Source: Acidobacteriaceae bacterium
GTDB taxonomy: Bacteria > Acidobacteriota > Terriglobia > Terriglobales > Acidobacteriaceae
Length of the DNA stretch: 35,487 nt
Direction of reading: 5' to 3'
Assembly (NCBI GenBank): GCA_025361625.1
Contig: JANYKL010000038.1
Coordinates: forward strand, 1-35,487
Below the pieces are notes generated by a model that saw only the letters and a list, made by a program, of their open reading frames with translations, made no database searches and was not told where the DNA came from. Positions 16,396 through 23,604 of the stretch are shown in pieces. The position numbers were made by a program, and so were the translations under genes. Each line of letters opens with the position of its first letter. Positions within the stretch are counted from its first letter, which is position 1.

Positions 16396-17065
16396 CTATG
16401 GCCCAACCACGCTGGTGATTTTATTGTTTGGCCCCATTACTGCGCATACGGCCTTTCCCGAACCGAGCGCGGCGCAAGACGGCGAGCCGGTTCCGCTGCC
16501 GCCAATTTTTAGCCATCCTGTCCAATTCGTTCCGTTGTAGACGTTGGCGTAAAAAGCGTTGTCGAGCGCGCTGACAGCCCCGCACAGGAGTTCGCCAGCC
16601 GCTTGAGTCGTGCAAGCCGCGTTGTCGTTCACACTACCGCCCAAGGCGAGGTATCCGGACCAGTCTCCGACGGCCCATGTTCCGCCTTTAAACTCGTTGA
16701 TGTATATGCCTGAGTTATATGCCTTCGCGAAGCACGCCACCTTGCCGCTTGAATCCATGGAGACGCAGTCGGGTTCGCCGCCTGCTGTCCCGCCGACGTT
16801 GAGAAACGGACTGAACACTCCGGCGGCAAAGCGAGTCACCAAGGTCACGCCTGTGGTTGTGAATAATGAGCAAACGATTTCGTTGTTATTATCCGTGGTG
16901 CAGCTAGGAGCGGAAATAGCCGCGGCCTTTAGCGTTTTGATGGCGCTGAAGGCACTTCCGTTATAAAGCGTCCATGAAAGGCCGCCGGTTTCGTTGCGTG
17001 CCATGCATAGCACCTGACCAGCCGTGTACTGCGCACAGCTCGGAGCGGAGTAAAGTGCGGCGACT
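16396..17065 (-). pseudogene. 5'-truncated Cys-paired beta-propeller (lectin-like) gene fragment
   Basis: An open frame of about 220 codons begins at the flgN stop codon and ends at TAG 16396-16398. It carries five repeats of about 45-50 residues, each with a Cys pair spaced 9-11 residues apart (SC..GQVLC, SC..NEIVC, DC..GKVAC, AC..GELLC, SC..GKAVC) and Trp/Gly-rich stretches such as WTGWLKIGG. This pattern resembles PLL-like or tectonin-type beta-propellers of secreted proteins. There is no signal peptide, no ribosome binding site and no good start; the only upstream ATG (17196) lies inside flgN. Seven blades would be expected, so one or two plus the leader seem missing. The gene position is where flgK/flgL normally follow flgN. 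Confidence 0.6.
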
Positions 17066-17480
17066 AGGCCAGAGCATGCGTCGGAGCATAGGCATCGACA
17101 ATTCGCGCAAAAATTGCCATGCTCCGCTCCGCGTGCCGCAGCAAGGAGGCGTGCATGCGCATAAGAGAGCGAATGCGGCCTTCTAAATGGTCCCAATCAT
17201 CCTGCCAACGATCGGATTGCGCGGCCGAGCTGGAATCCAGGTTTCGCGCTGCCAAGGCGAGTCGCGATGGCGGCGCGGCGCAACGCAACTTCTCCTCGAG
17301 CGCGCTCCATTGGCGGCAGAGTTCTGCCTGGTGCTCCGCCCCGCGCGAGATCATCTCAGCTTCGTTTCGTCCGATTGCTTCAGTACTAGCCTGCAAGCTC
17401 TCAGCGAGATTCGACACGAGGGCGAGCCGCTGTTCGAGAAGCTGGCGCAGGTTCTCGGCGGACTGCTCTTCTTCATTCAT
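17064..17480 (-). CDS. flgN: FlgN-like flagellar export chaperone
   Basis: 138 residues, mostly helical, starting MNEEEQSAENLRQLLEQRLAL and continuing in heptad-like helices, as in FlgN, which chaperones the hook-filament junction proteins FlgK and FlgL to the flagellar export gate. The C terminus ends VDAYAPTHALA, close to the YAPTY-type ending seen in many FlgN proteins. After this the frame hits a TAG that also lies inside the downstream beta-propeller frame, so the last few residues may come from that foreign sequence. The FlgK and FlgL partners are absent from this window. The name rests on helical pattern, length and position after flgM; confidence is moderate. Confidence 0.72.
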   Translation of the reverse strand: MNEEEQSAENLRQLLEQRLALVSNLAESLQASTEAIGRNEAEMISRGAEHQAELCRQWSALEEKLRCAAPPSRLALAARNLDSSSAAQSDRWQDDWDHLEGRIRSLMRMHASLLRHAERSMAIFARIVDAYAPTHALA

Positions 17481-17528
17481 AAAAGGAATACCCGGGCAAG
17501 CGCGGCTGCTAGGGTTAGGCAGCCCAAA

Positions 17529-17711
17529 TCACGCAAGGTCGTCGAGCACATGTTGCGGGGCTTCAGAAATAGAGGATTCATCGTCTTTCTTGGGCTTGCT
17601 ACGAGGCCTCGCCAAACGTCTCCGGCGAGGAGCCGAGTCGAACTCCGGACGACGCTCTTCGGCTTGGCTCAACCGCGCCGCCGCTACCGAGGTTGTAAAA
17701 ACACGGTCCAT
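17529..17711 (-). CDS. Small hypothetical protein between flgM and flgN
   Basis: 60 codons from ATG 17711, 9 bp after the flgM stop codon, with AGGGAT about 6 nt upstream. The product (MDRVFTTSVAAARLSQ ... HVLDDLA) is very basic in the middle (PRRRRLARPRSKPKK) and acidic near the end. No family is recognised. Position and spacing inside a tight same-strand run support a real gene, but chance cannot be excluded at this length. Confidence 0.45.
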   Translation of the reverse strand: MDRVFTTSVAAARLSQAEERRPEFDSAPRRRRLARPRSKPKKDDESSISEAPQHVLDDLA

Positions 17712-17720
17712 CTTCTATCC

Positions 17721-18044
17721 CTAGTGTCCCGGGGCGTACAGCCCGCCAAAGTCCCGTGCCAGTGCTTCGGCAATCTGACCGGGCGAGACGGAGTATTGAT
17801 CTTGGTGAATCGCCTGCCGCAATGACTGGACTTTGGCCTCGCGCACCTCGGGCTGCGCCAAGGCCTGCGCCGTCAGGGATTGCACCCTGATCTGGTCGAA
17901 GGAGAAGCTCGCCTGATCGCTCGACGAATTCCCCCCGGCCGGCGCAGTCGCTCGTGGTCCGAGGCTTGACAGAGACTGCGCGGCTCGGCTGCTCTTGCTA
18001 CTCTCCAGCGCCTCGGAGTTTATGCTGTTTAAAACAACCCTCAT
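17721..18044 (-). CDS. flgM: FlgM, anti-sigma-28 factor
   Basis: 107 residues. FlgM binds sigma-28 (FliA) and is exported through the completed hook, releasing late flagellar transcription. The C-terminal half has the family signature: REAKVQSLRQAIHQDQYSV followed by SPGQIAEALARD, where I-x-x-G-x-Y-x-V is the common core. The N-terminal half is Ser/Ala-rich and presumably unfolded, as usual. ATG 18044 is preceded by CAGGAG about 7 nt upstream. A near-consensus sigma-28 promoter lies about 155-180 bp upstream (18200-18226), as expected for negative feedback on FliA. No fliA is in the window. Confidence 0.9.
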   Translation of the reverse strand: MRVVLNSINSEALESSKSSRAAQSLSSLGPRATAPAGGNSSSDQASFSFDQIRVQSLTAQALAQPEVREAKVQSLRQAIHQDQYSVSPGQIAEALARDFGGLYAPGH

Positions 18045-18199
18045 ACGGATTCTCCTGTTAGTTCATGTATCGGCAAAACGTTAAAGCACCTTAATCATTA
18101 CCAATTATTCGCATCTTCCCAGGCTGCAAGAACGTCTCTATGCCGGGCAAACTCCGGCAAATCCGGACCTCAGTTCGTCTCCGAAATGTCCCAAACCAG

Positions 18200-18226
18200 A
18201 GATCGGCAGCCCGGCAAAAAACTTTA
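18200..18226 (-). promoter_or_regulatory. Sigma-28 (FliA) promoter for flgM
   Basis: On the minus strand TAAAGTTT (18226-18219), 11 nt, GCCGATCT (18207-18200). The consensus is TAAAGTTT-N11-GCCGATAA: the -35 matches fully, the spacing is exact, and six of eight -10 bases match. It lies upstream of flgM within the gap after flgJ. Confidence 0.82.
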
Positions 18227-18247
18227 GCGAACAAGATAATCGCTGGT

Positions 18248-18589
18248 TCACTTGCCCCCTTGTACCTTTTCCGACTGCAGATGCCGCAAAATTATGGGCG
18301 CGATACCAATTCCACCGCGCGCAGCAAACGCCTGTGCCAGGGCTTGCGTGGCCATCTGCCGGTAATCGCTGGCCCCCACCATGGAACCTCCGCTGGAGCC
18401 GCCGAATGTCTTCTGCAGGGAGTCAAGCACCGGCGCGAGCAGCATGGATTCAAAGTCGAGTGCCGCCTTCTGATTCTTCAGAGAAGCCTTCACGGCTGTG
18501 GGATCCTGAGCGTTGACTTTCCCGCCGAACCCTTCCGCATAATCTACCGCCGCTGGCATCGCCAGGGCTGGCTTCATGTCAATCTGCAT
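18248..18589 (-). CDS. flgJ: FlgJ-like rod-binding protein (N-terminal domain only)
   Basis: 113 residues. The core AALDFESMLLAPVLDSLQKTF and ASDYRQMATQALAQAFAARGGIGIAPIIL match the rod-binding domain of FlgJ, which caps the growing rod. The muramidase domain of gamma-proteobacterial FlgJ is absent, as is normal in many phyla. ATG 18589 has GAGGAGGG about 5 nt upstream. The preceding gene on the strand ends at 18764. In the usual order flgF-flgG-flgA-flgH-flgI-flgJ it follows flgI directly, which agrees with the upstream gene ending in FlgI sequence. Confidence 0.88.
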   Translation of the reverse strand: MQIDMKPALAMPAAVDYAEGFGGKVNAQDPTAVKASLKNQKAALDFESMLLAPVLDSLQKTFGGSSGGSMVGASDYRQMATQALAQAFAARGGIGIAPIILRHLQSEKVQGGK

Positions 18590-18624
18590 GGCACCCTCCT
18601 CGGTTTACACTGCTCGGTCAGACT

Positions 18625-18663
18625 TCTTCGTTCAGAATCTTCGTTCAGAATCTTCGGTCCAGC
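18625..18663. repeat. 13-bp tandem repeat, three copies
   Basis: TCTTCGTTCAGAA (18625-18637) and an identical copy (18638-18650) are followed by a diverged third unit TCTTCGGTCCAGC (18651-18663). It lies in the 174-bp gap between the flgF-flgI chimera and flgJ. Confidence 0.8.
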
Positions 18664-18712
18664 CTCGGTTGAGACTCTCAACCAGATTGCCAGGCGAAAG
18701 GCGAAGCAGCTA

Positions 18713-18768
18713 ACGCCAATCGTGCAAGGCCAATCGTGAAACGTCAATCGTAAAACGCCAACCTTAAA
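18713..18768. repeat. 14-bp tandem repeat, four copies, overlapping a stop codon
   Basis: Units ACGCCAATCGTGCA, AGGCCAATCGTGAA, ACGTCAATCGTAAA and ACGCCAACCTTAAA (plus-strand reading) run head to tail. The last unit includes the TAA stop of the flgF-flgI chimera (18764-18766), so the array grew from, or into, the end of that gene. Confidence 0.8.
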
Positions 18769-19531
18769 TCAGCTCAAGATCAGCATCCAGTGCCCCCGCC
18801 GATTTGATCGCCTGCAAGATCGAAATCACATCCCGCGCGGTCGCGCCCATGTGTTGCAACCCGCTGACCAGCTGGTCGATCGTCGCCCCTTCACCTACTT
18901 CCATTCGTTTTGCCGAAGCGTCCTTCGCCTGCAAGTCGGTCTTCGGCACGACTTCGGTCGTACCGTTCGAAAGAGAATTCGGCTGCGACACGCCATATTC
19001 GGCCACGACTTGCACCGAGAATCCGCCATGCAGGATCGAGACCGCGCCCAGGCGAACGTCCCTCACTGATATCGTTCCGTCCGAGGCAATCGACACGGCT
19101 CCCGGCGGAACGTTGATCAGCCCTTTCGGCTTAAGGGAGGGGTCGCCGTAGACCGGGTCGCCAGTGGCCGTCACCAATATCCCGGTGCTTGAGACCTGAA
19201 AACTTCCATTGCGCGTGTAGCGCGTGCCGCGCGGCGTCTGAATCACAAAGTAGCCCTGACCCTCGATGCCTACGTCCAAGGGGTTTCCGGTCGTCTGCAA
19301 ATTGCCGGCGCTGGTATCCATGTGTGCGCCTTCCATCGCGCCGTAATTGTTGGTCGCGAGGTTAAGCACATTCGGCAGGGTGGGATGGGAGACGGCCACA
19401 AGCGACTGAAATGTTGACTGCTCGCCGCGAAATCCAACGGTACTTAGATTAGCGAGATTATGCGCTACCACTTCGAGCGCCTGACTCTGTGCTCGTAACC
19501 CTGCACAGGCGGCATAGAATCCACTGTCCAC
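18764..19531 (-). CDS. In-frame FlgF-FlgI chimera (proximal rod N-terminal part joined to P-ring C-terminal part)
   Basis: 255 residues from GTG 19531 (VDSGFYAACAGLRAQ), with GGGGG 5 nt upstream and a sigma-54-like promoter just before it. Residues 1 to about 155 are FlgF: the flagellar rod signature ALEVVAHNLANLSTVGFR, then TGNPLDVGIEGQGYFVIQTP, RYTRNGSFQVSSTGILVT and VPPGAVSIASDGTISV. From about residue 157 the sequence becomes the FlgI C terminus: DVRLGAVSILHGGFSVQVV, VSQPNSLSNGTTEVVPKTDL, EGATIDQLVSGLQHMGATA and RDVISILQAIKSAGALDADLELI. The normal FlgF ending (MIELQRAYE-like) and the FlgI signal peptide are both missing. The junction maps to 19064-19078. Such a protein should not form a P ring; a rod role is doubtful. 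Confidence 0.82.
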   Translation of the reverse strand: MDSGFYAACAGLRAQSQALEVVAHNLANLSTVGFRGEQSTFQSLVAVSHPTLPNVLNLATNNYGAMEGAHMDTSAGNLQTTGNPLDVGIEGQGYFVIQTPRGTRYTRNGSFQVSSTGILVTATGDPVYGDPSLKPKGLINVPPGAVSIASDGTISVRDVRLGAVSILHGGFSVQVVAEYGVSQPNSLSNGTTEVVPKTDLQAKDASAKRMEVGEGATIDQLVSGLQHMGATARDVISILQAIKSAGALDADLELI

Positions 19532-19556
19532 GGTTGCCCCCGACTGTCTATGCTGG

Positions 19557-19572
19557 AGCAAACGAAGCGCCA
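19557..19572 (-). promoter_or_regulatory. Sigma-54-like promoter for the flgF-flgI chimera
   Basis: On the minus strand TGGCGCTTCGTTTGCT against the consensus TGGCACG(A/G)NNNTTGC(A/T): GG and GC are spaced correctly and 10 of 12 defined positions match in my alignment. It ends about 26 bp before the GTG start and supports that start. Confidence 0.6.
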
Positions 19573-19684
19573 CGCTTGCTAGATGAGAGTTTTTCAGAAG
19601 CAGTCGTGTTTGTAACTAGTTAGGGAATTCGAAGAGGGGACGCAGATTGGAAAAATCTTAAGTTGATTCCGACCTTGAGCGACC

Positions 19685-19713
19685 GGAAAAAATTGCCGCA
19701 GCCAAGGCGGCAA
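19685..19713 (-). terminator. Intrinsic terminator after cheX
   Basis: Minus strand TTGCCGC, loop CTTGGCT, GCGGCAA, then TTTTTT: a perfect 7-bp stem with a six-T tail, ending the cheY-cheX transcript 14 bp after the cheX stop. Confidence 0.9.
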
Positions 19714-19726
19714 GATTCAGCGCATT

Positions 19727-20209
19727 TTAGTTGCTCAGTTGCAGCGTCGCCGTCACCGGCCCACCTTCAAACAGGACAAGGGTTGTGATCGAGACGCCGT
19801 GCAGCATAGAGTGAACCGTATAATGTCCGCCGCTTACGACGGTCGGCACACTCAGCTTGCAGCGATCGTCGGTACCGGCCAGCTTGTTCTTGAAATTTCC
19901 AGTCACCATGTTGCAGATTTCCCCGAGCGCATCGCGCACTTCCTCCTGAGATTGCGCGGCGGCGCCGAGCATGGCCCTTGCCACCGCCCCCGCTGTTTTT
20001 CCGCTACAGCAAATGGTAAGGATGCCGCACAGGGATCCCGTCAATCCGACCATGGCTGTAAATTCTCGGTCGGGCGTATGTGCCGACAGAGGCTCCGGTC
20101 TTACCCGACTGCCGACCATAATCTCAAAGACCTCTTCGAGGGCAATTTCAAGAATCGGCTGCCAGTTCTCTTCCCGGGAGCGGGTGACGAACGAGATATC
20201 TGTGCTCAT
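19727..20209 (-). CDS. cheX: CheX-like CheY-P phosphatase
   Basis: 160 residues. CheX dephosphorylates CheY-P in chemotaxis systems lacking CheZ. The catalytic helix carries E-x-x-N as Glu97 and Asn100 (ALGEICNMVTGNFKNKLAG), with the following GN-x-K typical of CheX/CheC/FliY. The surrounding fold TAMVGLTGSLCGILTICCSG and the C-terminal PVTATLQLSN also fit CheX. Its ATG overlaps the stop of cheY by 4 bp, so translation is coupled and the substrate is probably the upstream CheY. Confidence 0.88.
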   Translation of the reverse strand: MSTDISFVTRSREENWQPILEIALEEVFEIMVGSRVRPEPLSAHTPDREFTAMVGLTGSLCGILTICCSGKTAGAVARAMLGAAAQSQEEVRDALGEICNMVTGNFKNKLAGTDDRCKLSVPTVVSGGHYTVHSMLHGVSITTLVLFEGGPVTATLQLSN

Positions 20210-20592
20210 GGCTTTTTTGCCAGCACCGGCAAGACGTGTTCCTTGACCTGTTCCGGGGTGAAGGGCTTACGAATGTATCCGCGGGCACCCGAGGTCAACG
20301 CCTGTACCACGTGATTCTCGCTGCCTTCGGTTGTAATCATCACGATCGGCACCCCTTTGGCGGATTCGAGCATCGCCGCGTGAGACACAAATTCCAGGCC
20401 GTTCATGACCGGCATATTGATGTCGCACAAGATGAGATCCACCGGATTCTCCCGCAAAGACGAGAGCGCCTCGGCTCCGTTGGAGGCCTCAAAAATCTTA
20501 TCGAGATCGATCCCAGCCTGTCGCAGGGAACGCTCGACTATCTTGCGCATCACCGAAGAATCGTCGACGATGAGCACTCGAATCTTATCCAT
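20206..20592 (-). CDS. cheY: CheY-type single-domain response regulator
   Basis: 128 residues, one receiver domain without an output domain. The acidic pair Asp10-Asp11, phospho-acceptor Asp57 (LILCDINMPVMNG), Thr87/Thr88 (VMITTEG) and Lys109 (IRKPFTPEQ) are all in place. It overlaps cheX by 4 bp and sits behind a sigma-28 promoter (20662-20688), so it belongs to the motility regulon. A general response regulator with another role is the alternative, but the neighbours favour chemotaxis. No cheA is present in the window. Confidence 0.93.
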   Translation of the reverse strand: MDKIRVLIVDDSSVMRKIVERSLRQAGIDLDKIFEASNGAEALSSLRENPVDLILCDINMPVMNGLEFVSHAAMLESAKGVPIVMITTEGSENHVVQALTSGARGYIRKPFTPEQVKEHVLPVLAKKP

Positions 20593-20661
20593 GGGCTATC
20601 ACCACTCTGCGTTTCATTGATTCCGAGACTTCTACCAACCTTCCTTTATGCGCCATAACTT

Positions 20662-20688
20662 ACATCGGCAGTTCAGGACTGCGCTTTA
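20662..20688 (-). promoter_or_regulatory. Sigma-28 (FliA) promoter for cheY-cheX
   Basis: On the minus strand TAAAGCGC (20688-20681), 11 nt, GCCGATGT (20669-20662). The TAAA, exact 11-nt spacing and GCCGAT agree with the FliA consensus and with the second copy before flgM. It is about 70 bp from the cheY start. Confidence 0.78.
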
Positions 20689-20793
20689 GCAAGTTTGGGG
20701 CACATCAGCGCGTGCTGGTCCTTTCGGAAATGGGAATCGCAATTCCTTATGCGCCTCCCATCCGTTATTCTTGTTGCATACTTGTTATCGAAT

Positions 20794-21240
20794 ATGACGC
20801 TTCTCGACGCCCAACCCTACAACGCAGCGAAAGAACGACGACGACGCATTCTGATTCTATCGGCCCTGGTAGCGGTGATCATCATCGCCGGTCTCGGGTG
20901 GTTCTACCGCAACTGGCCGGAAGAGCAGGTCGTCGACAAGTTCTTTACCGCGATCCAGAACAAGGATTTTGAAAGCGCCTACGGTATCTACTTTCACGAT
21001 CCGGCATGGCGGGAACACCAGAAAAAATATGCGCAGTACACTTACGCCGACTTCTATCGCGATTGGGGGCCGGGCGGAGAATGGGGATTAGTGAAGTCCC
21101 ACCGAATCTTGGGCACCGCAAACACGCGTGGCTTCGGTCGAGGAGGGGTGGTGGTTGAAGTGATTGTGAATGATCGCGCCGAACATGCCCGCATGTTTGT
21201 GCAGAAATCAGATAAGACAATCACCGTTTATCCCTACTGA
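20794..21240 (+). CDS. Small membrane-anchored hypothetical protein
   Basis: 148 residues from ATG 20794 (MTLLDAQPYNAAKERRRR). The ORF is open from 20695, but that part overlaps the cheY promoter. A basic segment precedes one transmembrane helix near 19-38 (ILILSALVAVIIIAGLGWFY), leaving a soluble domain outside. The rest (EEQVVDKFFTAIQNKDFESAYGIYF ... ITVYPY) resembles small NTF2/DUF4878-like lipid- or stress-domain proteins, where an alpha helix with a ..FF.AI..KD...AY signature starts the fold. Function unknown. The start is uncertain because no ribosome binding site is clear. Confidence 0.7.
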   Translation: MTLLDAQPYNAAKERRRRILILSALVAVIIIAGLGWFYRNWPEEQVVDKFFTAIQNKDFESAYGIYFHDPAWREHQKKYAQYTYADFYRDWGPGGEWGLVKSHRILGTANTRGFGRGGVVVEVIVNDRAEHARMFVQKSDKTITVYPY

Positions 21241-21301
21241 AGATTAAAAAAGCTTCTTGAGGCGGCTGTTGAAGCGTGCGGCGGCCGAAAGCTTGCGGAC
21301 C

Positions 21302-22261
21302 CTACACCGTCGCGTCCCGCAAAAACTGGGGCAAAGCCTTCTGTAACGACGCTTCATCTCCAACGGCGAAACTGCTCTTCGAGCGGTCGATCTGGCGCAT
21401 CAGTCCCCACAGAACTTTTCCTGGACCAACTTCAACGAATTGCTGGGCGCCTTTCTCAATCAGCACTCGAATCGACGGTTCCCACCTCACTGCTCCAGTA
21501 ACCTGCCGCACCAGGGCATCGCGCGCGGCTTCCGCGGACGGCACGATGGCGGCGTCAACATTGCAGACAACCGGGCATGACGGTTTTTGAAATCTCAGCG
21601 CGGCGAGGTCCGCTGCCAATCGATCCTGCGCGGGTTGCATGAGTGAGCAGTGGAATGGAGCGCTGACCGGGAGACTGACCGCCTTTTTCGCCCCCCGTTC
21701 AGTAGCGATAATGACGGCGCGAGCGATCGCTCCGGAATTCCCCGACAATACAATTTGCTCCGGGGAATTAATATTGGCTGCCTGGCAGACTTCCCCCTGC
21801 GCCGCGTCCCTCGCAATTTCGTTCACCTTGTCGAGAGTCATGCCCACGATGGCAGCCATCGCTCCGACGCCGACCGGAACCGCTTCCTGCATGTACCTTC
21901 CGCGATGTTGCACGGTGAGCACGGCATCGGCAAACGCCAGTGTGCCGGCAGCGACGTGAGCTGAATATTCTCCAAGGCTGTGCCCGGCGACGAATTGCGG
22001 CGGCACCCCTTTCTCCTTCAACACTCGAAAGGCGGCAACCGAAGCTGTCAGAATTGCCGGCTGCGTGATCTCCGTCAACTTCAGCTTTTCTTCTGGACCA
22101 TCAAAACAAAACTGCGAAAGTTTGAAGCCGAGAGCTTCATCCGCCTCTTCGAAAGTTTGCCGCGCCACCGCGTATTTTTCCGATAGCTCTTTACCCATGC
22201 CAACCACTTGCGAGCCTTGGCCGGGAAATAAAAAAGCAATTGGGGAACTTGAGTTTGTCAT
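21302..22261 (-). CDS. fabD: Malonyl CoA-acyl carrier protein transacylase FabD
   Basis: 319 residues. It moves malonyl groups from CoA to acyl carrier protein for fatty-acid synthesis. The N terminus has FLFPGQGSQVVGMG; the nucleophile Ser95 lies in VAGHSLGEYSA; the catalytic His is in PVSAPFHCSLM; a conserved Gln-containing EVGPGKVLWGLMRQI closes the domain. It lies 48 bp after plsX on the same strand. fabH, often between them, is missing here. Confidence 0.96.
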   Translation of the reverse strand: MTNSSSPIAFLFPGQGSQVVGMGKELSEKYAVARQTFEEADEALGFKLSQFCFDGPEEKLKLTEITQPAILTASVAAFRVLKEKGVPPQFVAGHSLGEYSAHVAAGTLAFADAVLTVQHRGRYMQEAVPVGVGAMAAIVGMTLDKVNEIARDAAQGEVCQAANINSPEQIVLSGNSGAIARAVIIATERGAKKAVSLPVSAPFHCSLMQPAQDRLAADLAALRFQKPSCPVVCNVDAAIVPSAEAARDALVRQVTGAVRWEPSIRVLIEKGAQQFVEVGPGKVLWGLMRQIDRSKSSFAVGDEASLQKALPQFLRDATV

Positions 22262-22308
22262 GAGAATCTCGCTACGAAAAGCCTGCAGATATCGAAGATT
22301 TGTTTTTG

Positions 22309-23325
22309 CTAAGGGGTGACCGCGACGCTGAGGCCAGCCAGTTCGCGCTCGATCGACTCGTTAACCTTGCCCTCGGCGAATTCAGCAGCCACGCGCACCG
22401 CGTTCTTGATGGCATTCGTATTCGACGACCCGTGGGTAATGATGCATACGCCCTTGATTCCAAGCAAAGGGGCTCCGCCATATTCGGTGTGATCGAGACG
22501 CTTTTTAAAATCAGAAAAGGCGTGCCGGGAAAGGTATGCGCCTACCTGGCGGGTGATTGTCGTCTTCAGGGTTTCTTTCAACACAGCGCGCACGAGTCGC
22601 GCCACACCTTCGGAAGTCTTGAGCGCCACGTTGCCGACAAATCCATCGGCGACGATCACATCTACATCACCGTTGTAAAGATCGCGTCCTTCTACATTTC
22701 CGACAAAATTGATTGGGAGCCGTTTGAGCAACGGAAATGCTTCACGAGTCAGGTCGTTGCCCTTGCCTTCTTCTTCGCCGATCGACAGGAGCCCGACGCG
22801 CGGATGCTTCTTGCCGAAAATCGAACGGCAATAGATGTCGCCCATGACCGCGAATTGCGCCAGGTTCGTGGCATTGCAATCGACGTTCGCGCCAACATCG
22901 AGCAGAATTGCGGCAGTATTGAGCGCCGTCGGAAAGGCTGCAGCCAGCGCCGGGCGATCGACGCCGGGCAGTGCCCCGAGCACGACCTTGGCCGTGGCCA
23001 TCGCGGCACCGGTATTTCCGGCAGTAACAAAGCCCGCTGCCTTACCCTCGCGCACTAGGCGCAGGCCGACGCGAATCGACGAATCGCGCTTGCCGCGAAT
23101 CGCGTCTACCTTGTCTTCCATGGTGATGACTTCGCTTGCGTGCACGATTTCAACCGGCAGGCGGCGCGCGCCGGGGTAGCGCTCCAGGTCAGCCCGCAGT
23201 TGCTCCTCCGGCCCGACCAAAAGAACGCGGACGCCGTGATGACGGGCCGCTTGCAGGGCGCCTTCGATCTCCGGCCTCGGCGCCTTATCGGACCCCATCG
23301 CATCCAGAGCGATTACGGTATGCAT
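22309..23325 (-). CDS. plsX: Phosphate acyltransferase PlsX
   Basis: 338 residues, full length. It makes acyl-phosphate from acyl-ACP and inorganic phosphate, the first committed step of the PlsX/PlsY route to phosphatidic acid. The N terminus [20 protein letters not shown] is the family hallmark, with [62 protein letters not shown] and [20 protein letters not shown] further on. It lies 15 bp downstream of rpmF and upstream of fabD, a conserved bacterial order. Confidence 0.97.
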   Translation of the reverse strand: MHTVIALDAMGSDKAPRPEIEGALQAARHHGVRVLLVGPEEQLRADLERYPGARRLPVEIVHASEVITMEDKVDAIRGKRDSSIRVGLRLVREGKAAGFVTAGNTGAAMATAKVVLGALPGVDRPALAAAFPTALNTAAILLDVGANVDCNATNLAQFAVMGDIYCRSIFGKKHPRVGLLSIGEEEGKGNDLTREAFPLLKRLPINFVGNVEGRDLYNGDVDVIVADGFVGNVALKTSEGVARLVRAVLKETLKTTITRQVGAYLSRHAFSDFKKRLDHTEYGGAPLLGIKGVCIITHGSSNTNAIKNAVRVAAEFAEGKVNESIERELAGLSVAVTP

Positions 23326-23340
23326 GTGAGGATTACGAAG

Positions 23341-23526
23341 CTAGGACTTGTCGTCGACCTCTAAAACTTCGCGGCCCTTATAGGTCCCGCATTTCGGGCA
23401 GGCACGGTGCGGCATCTTGCGCTCGTGGCAATTCGGGCACTCCGATAATGAGTGCTTGGAGAGGAAATCGTGAGCGCGCCGCGTTGCAGTGCGCTTCTGT
23501 GAATGTCGTCGTTTTGGATTAGGCAT
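23341..23526 (-). CDS. rpmF: Ribosomal protein bL32
   Basis: 61 residues. MPNPKRRHSQKRTATRRAHD is the conserved N terminus of bL32. Two C-x-x-C pairs (CPNCHERK ... RACPKCGTYKGREVLEV) form the zinc site, so this is the zinc-containing (C+) form. It sits between yceD and plsX, the classic arrangement. Confidence 0.97.
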   Translation of the reverse strand: MPNPKRRHSQKRTATRRAHDFLSKHSLSECPNCHERKMPHRACPKCGTYKGREVLEVDDKS

Positions 23527-23556
23527 CGATGTTCCTTATGTGGCTCGCAGTTTTCA

Positions 23557-23599
23557 GCTTTCAGCTATCAAATAAGTAGCTGTGCTGATGGCTGAAAGC
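23557..23599. repeat. 9-bp perfect inverted repeat between yceD and rpmF
   Basis: GCTTTCAGC (23557-23565) and GCTGAAAGC (23591-23599) can pair across a 25-nt loop within the intergenic part of the operon. Related AGCTGAAAG text also occurs near 4465-4472. It could be a REP-like or mRNA-processing element. Confidence 0.5.
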
Positions 23600-23604
23600 C
23601 GATA

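Noticed and set aside
17066-17196. ATG 17196 as start of the beta-propeller gene
   Set aside because: The segment up to 17066 is flgN in another frame; it has no signal peptide or propeller repeat.
18140-18739. 199-codon plus-strand ORF across flgJ
   Set aside because: It lies antisense to a clear FlgJ gene and the sigma-28 promoter and has no family features.
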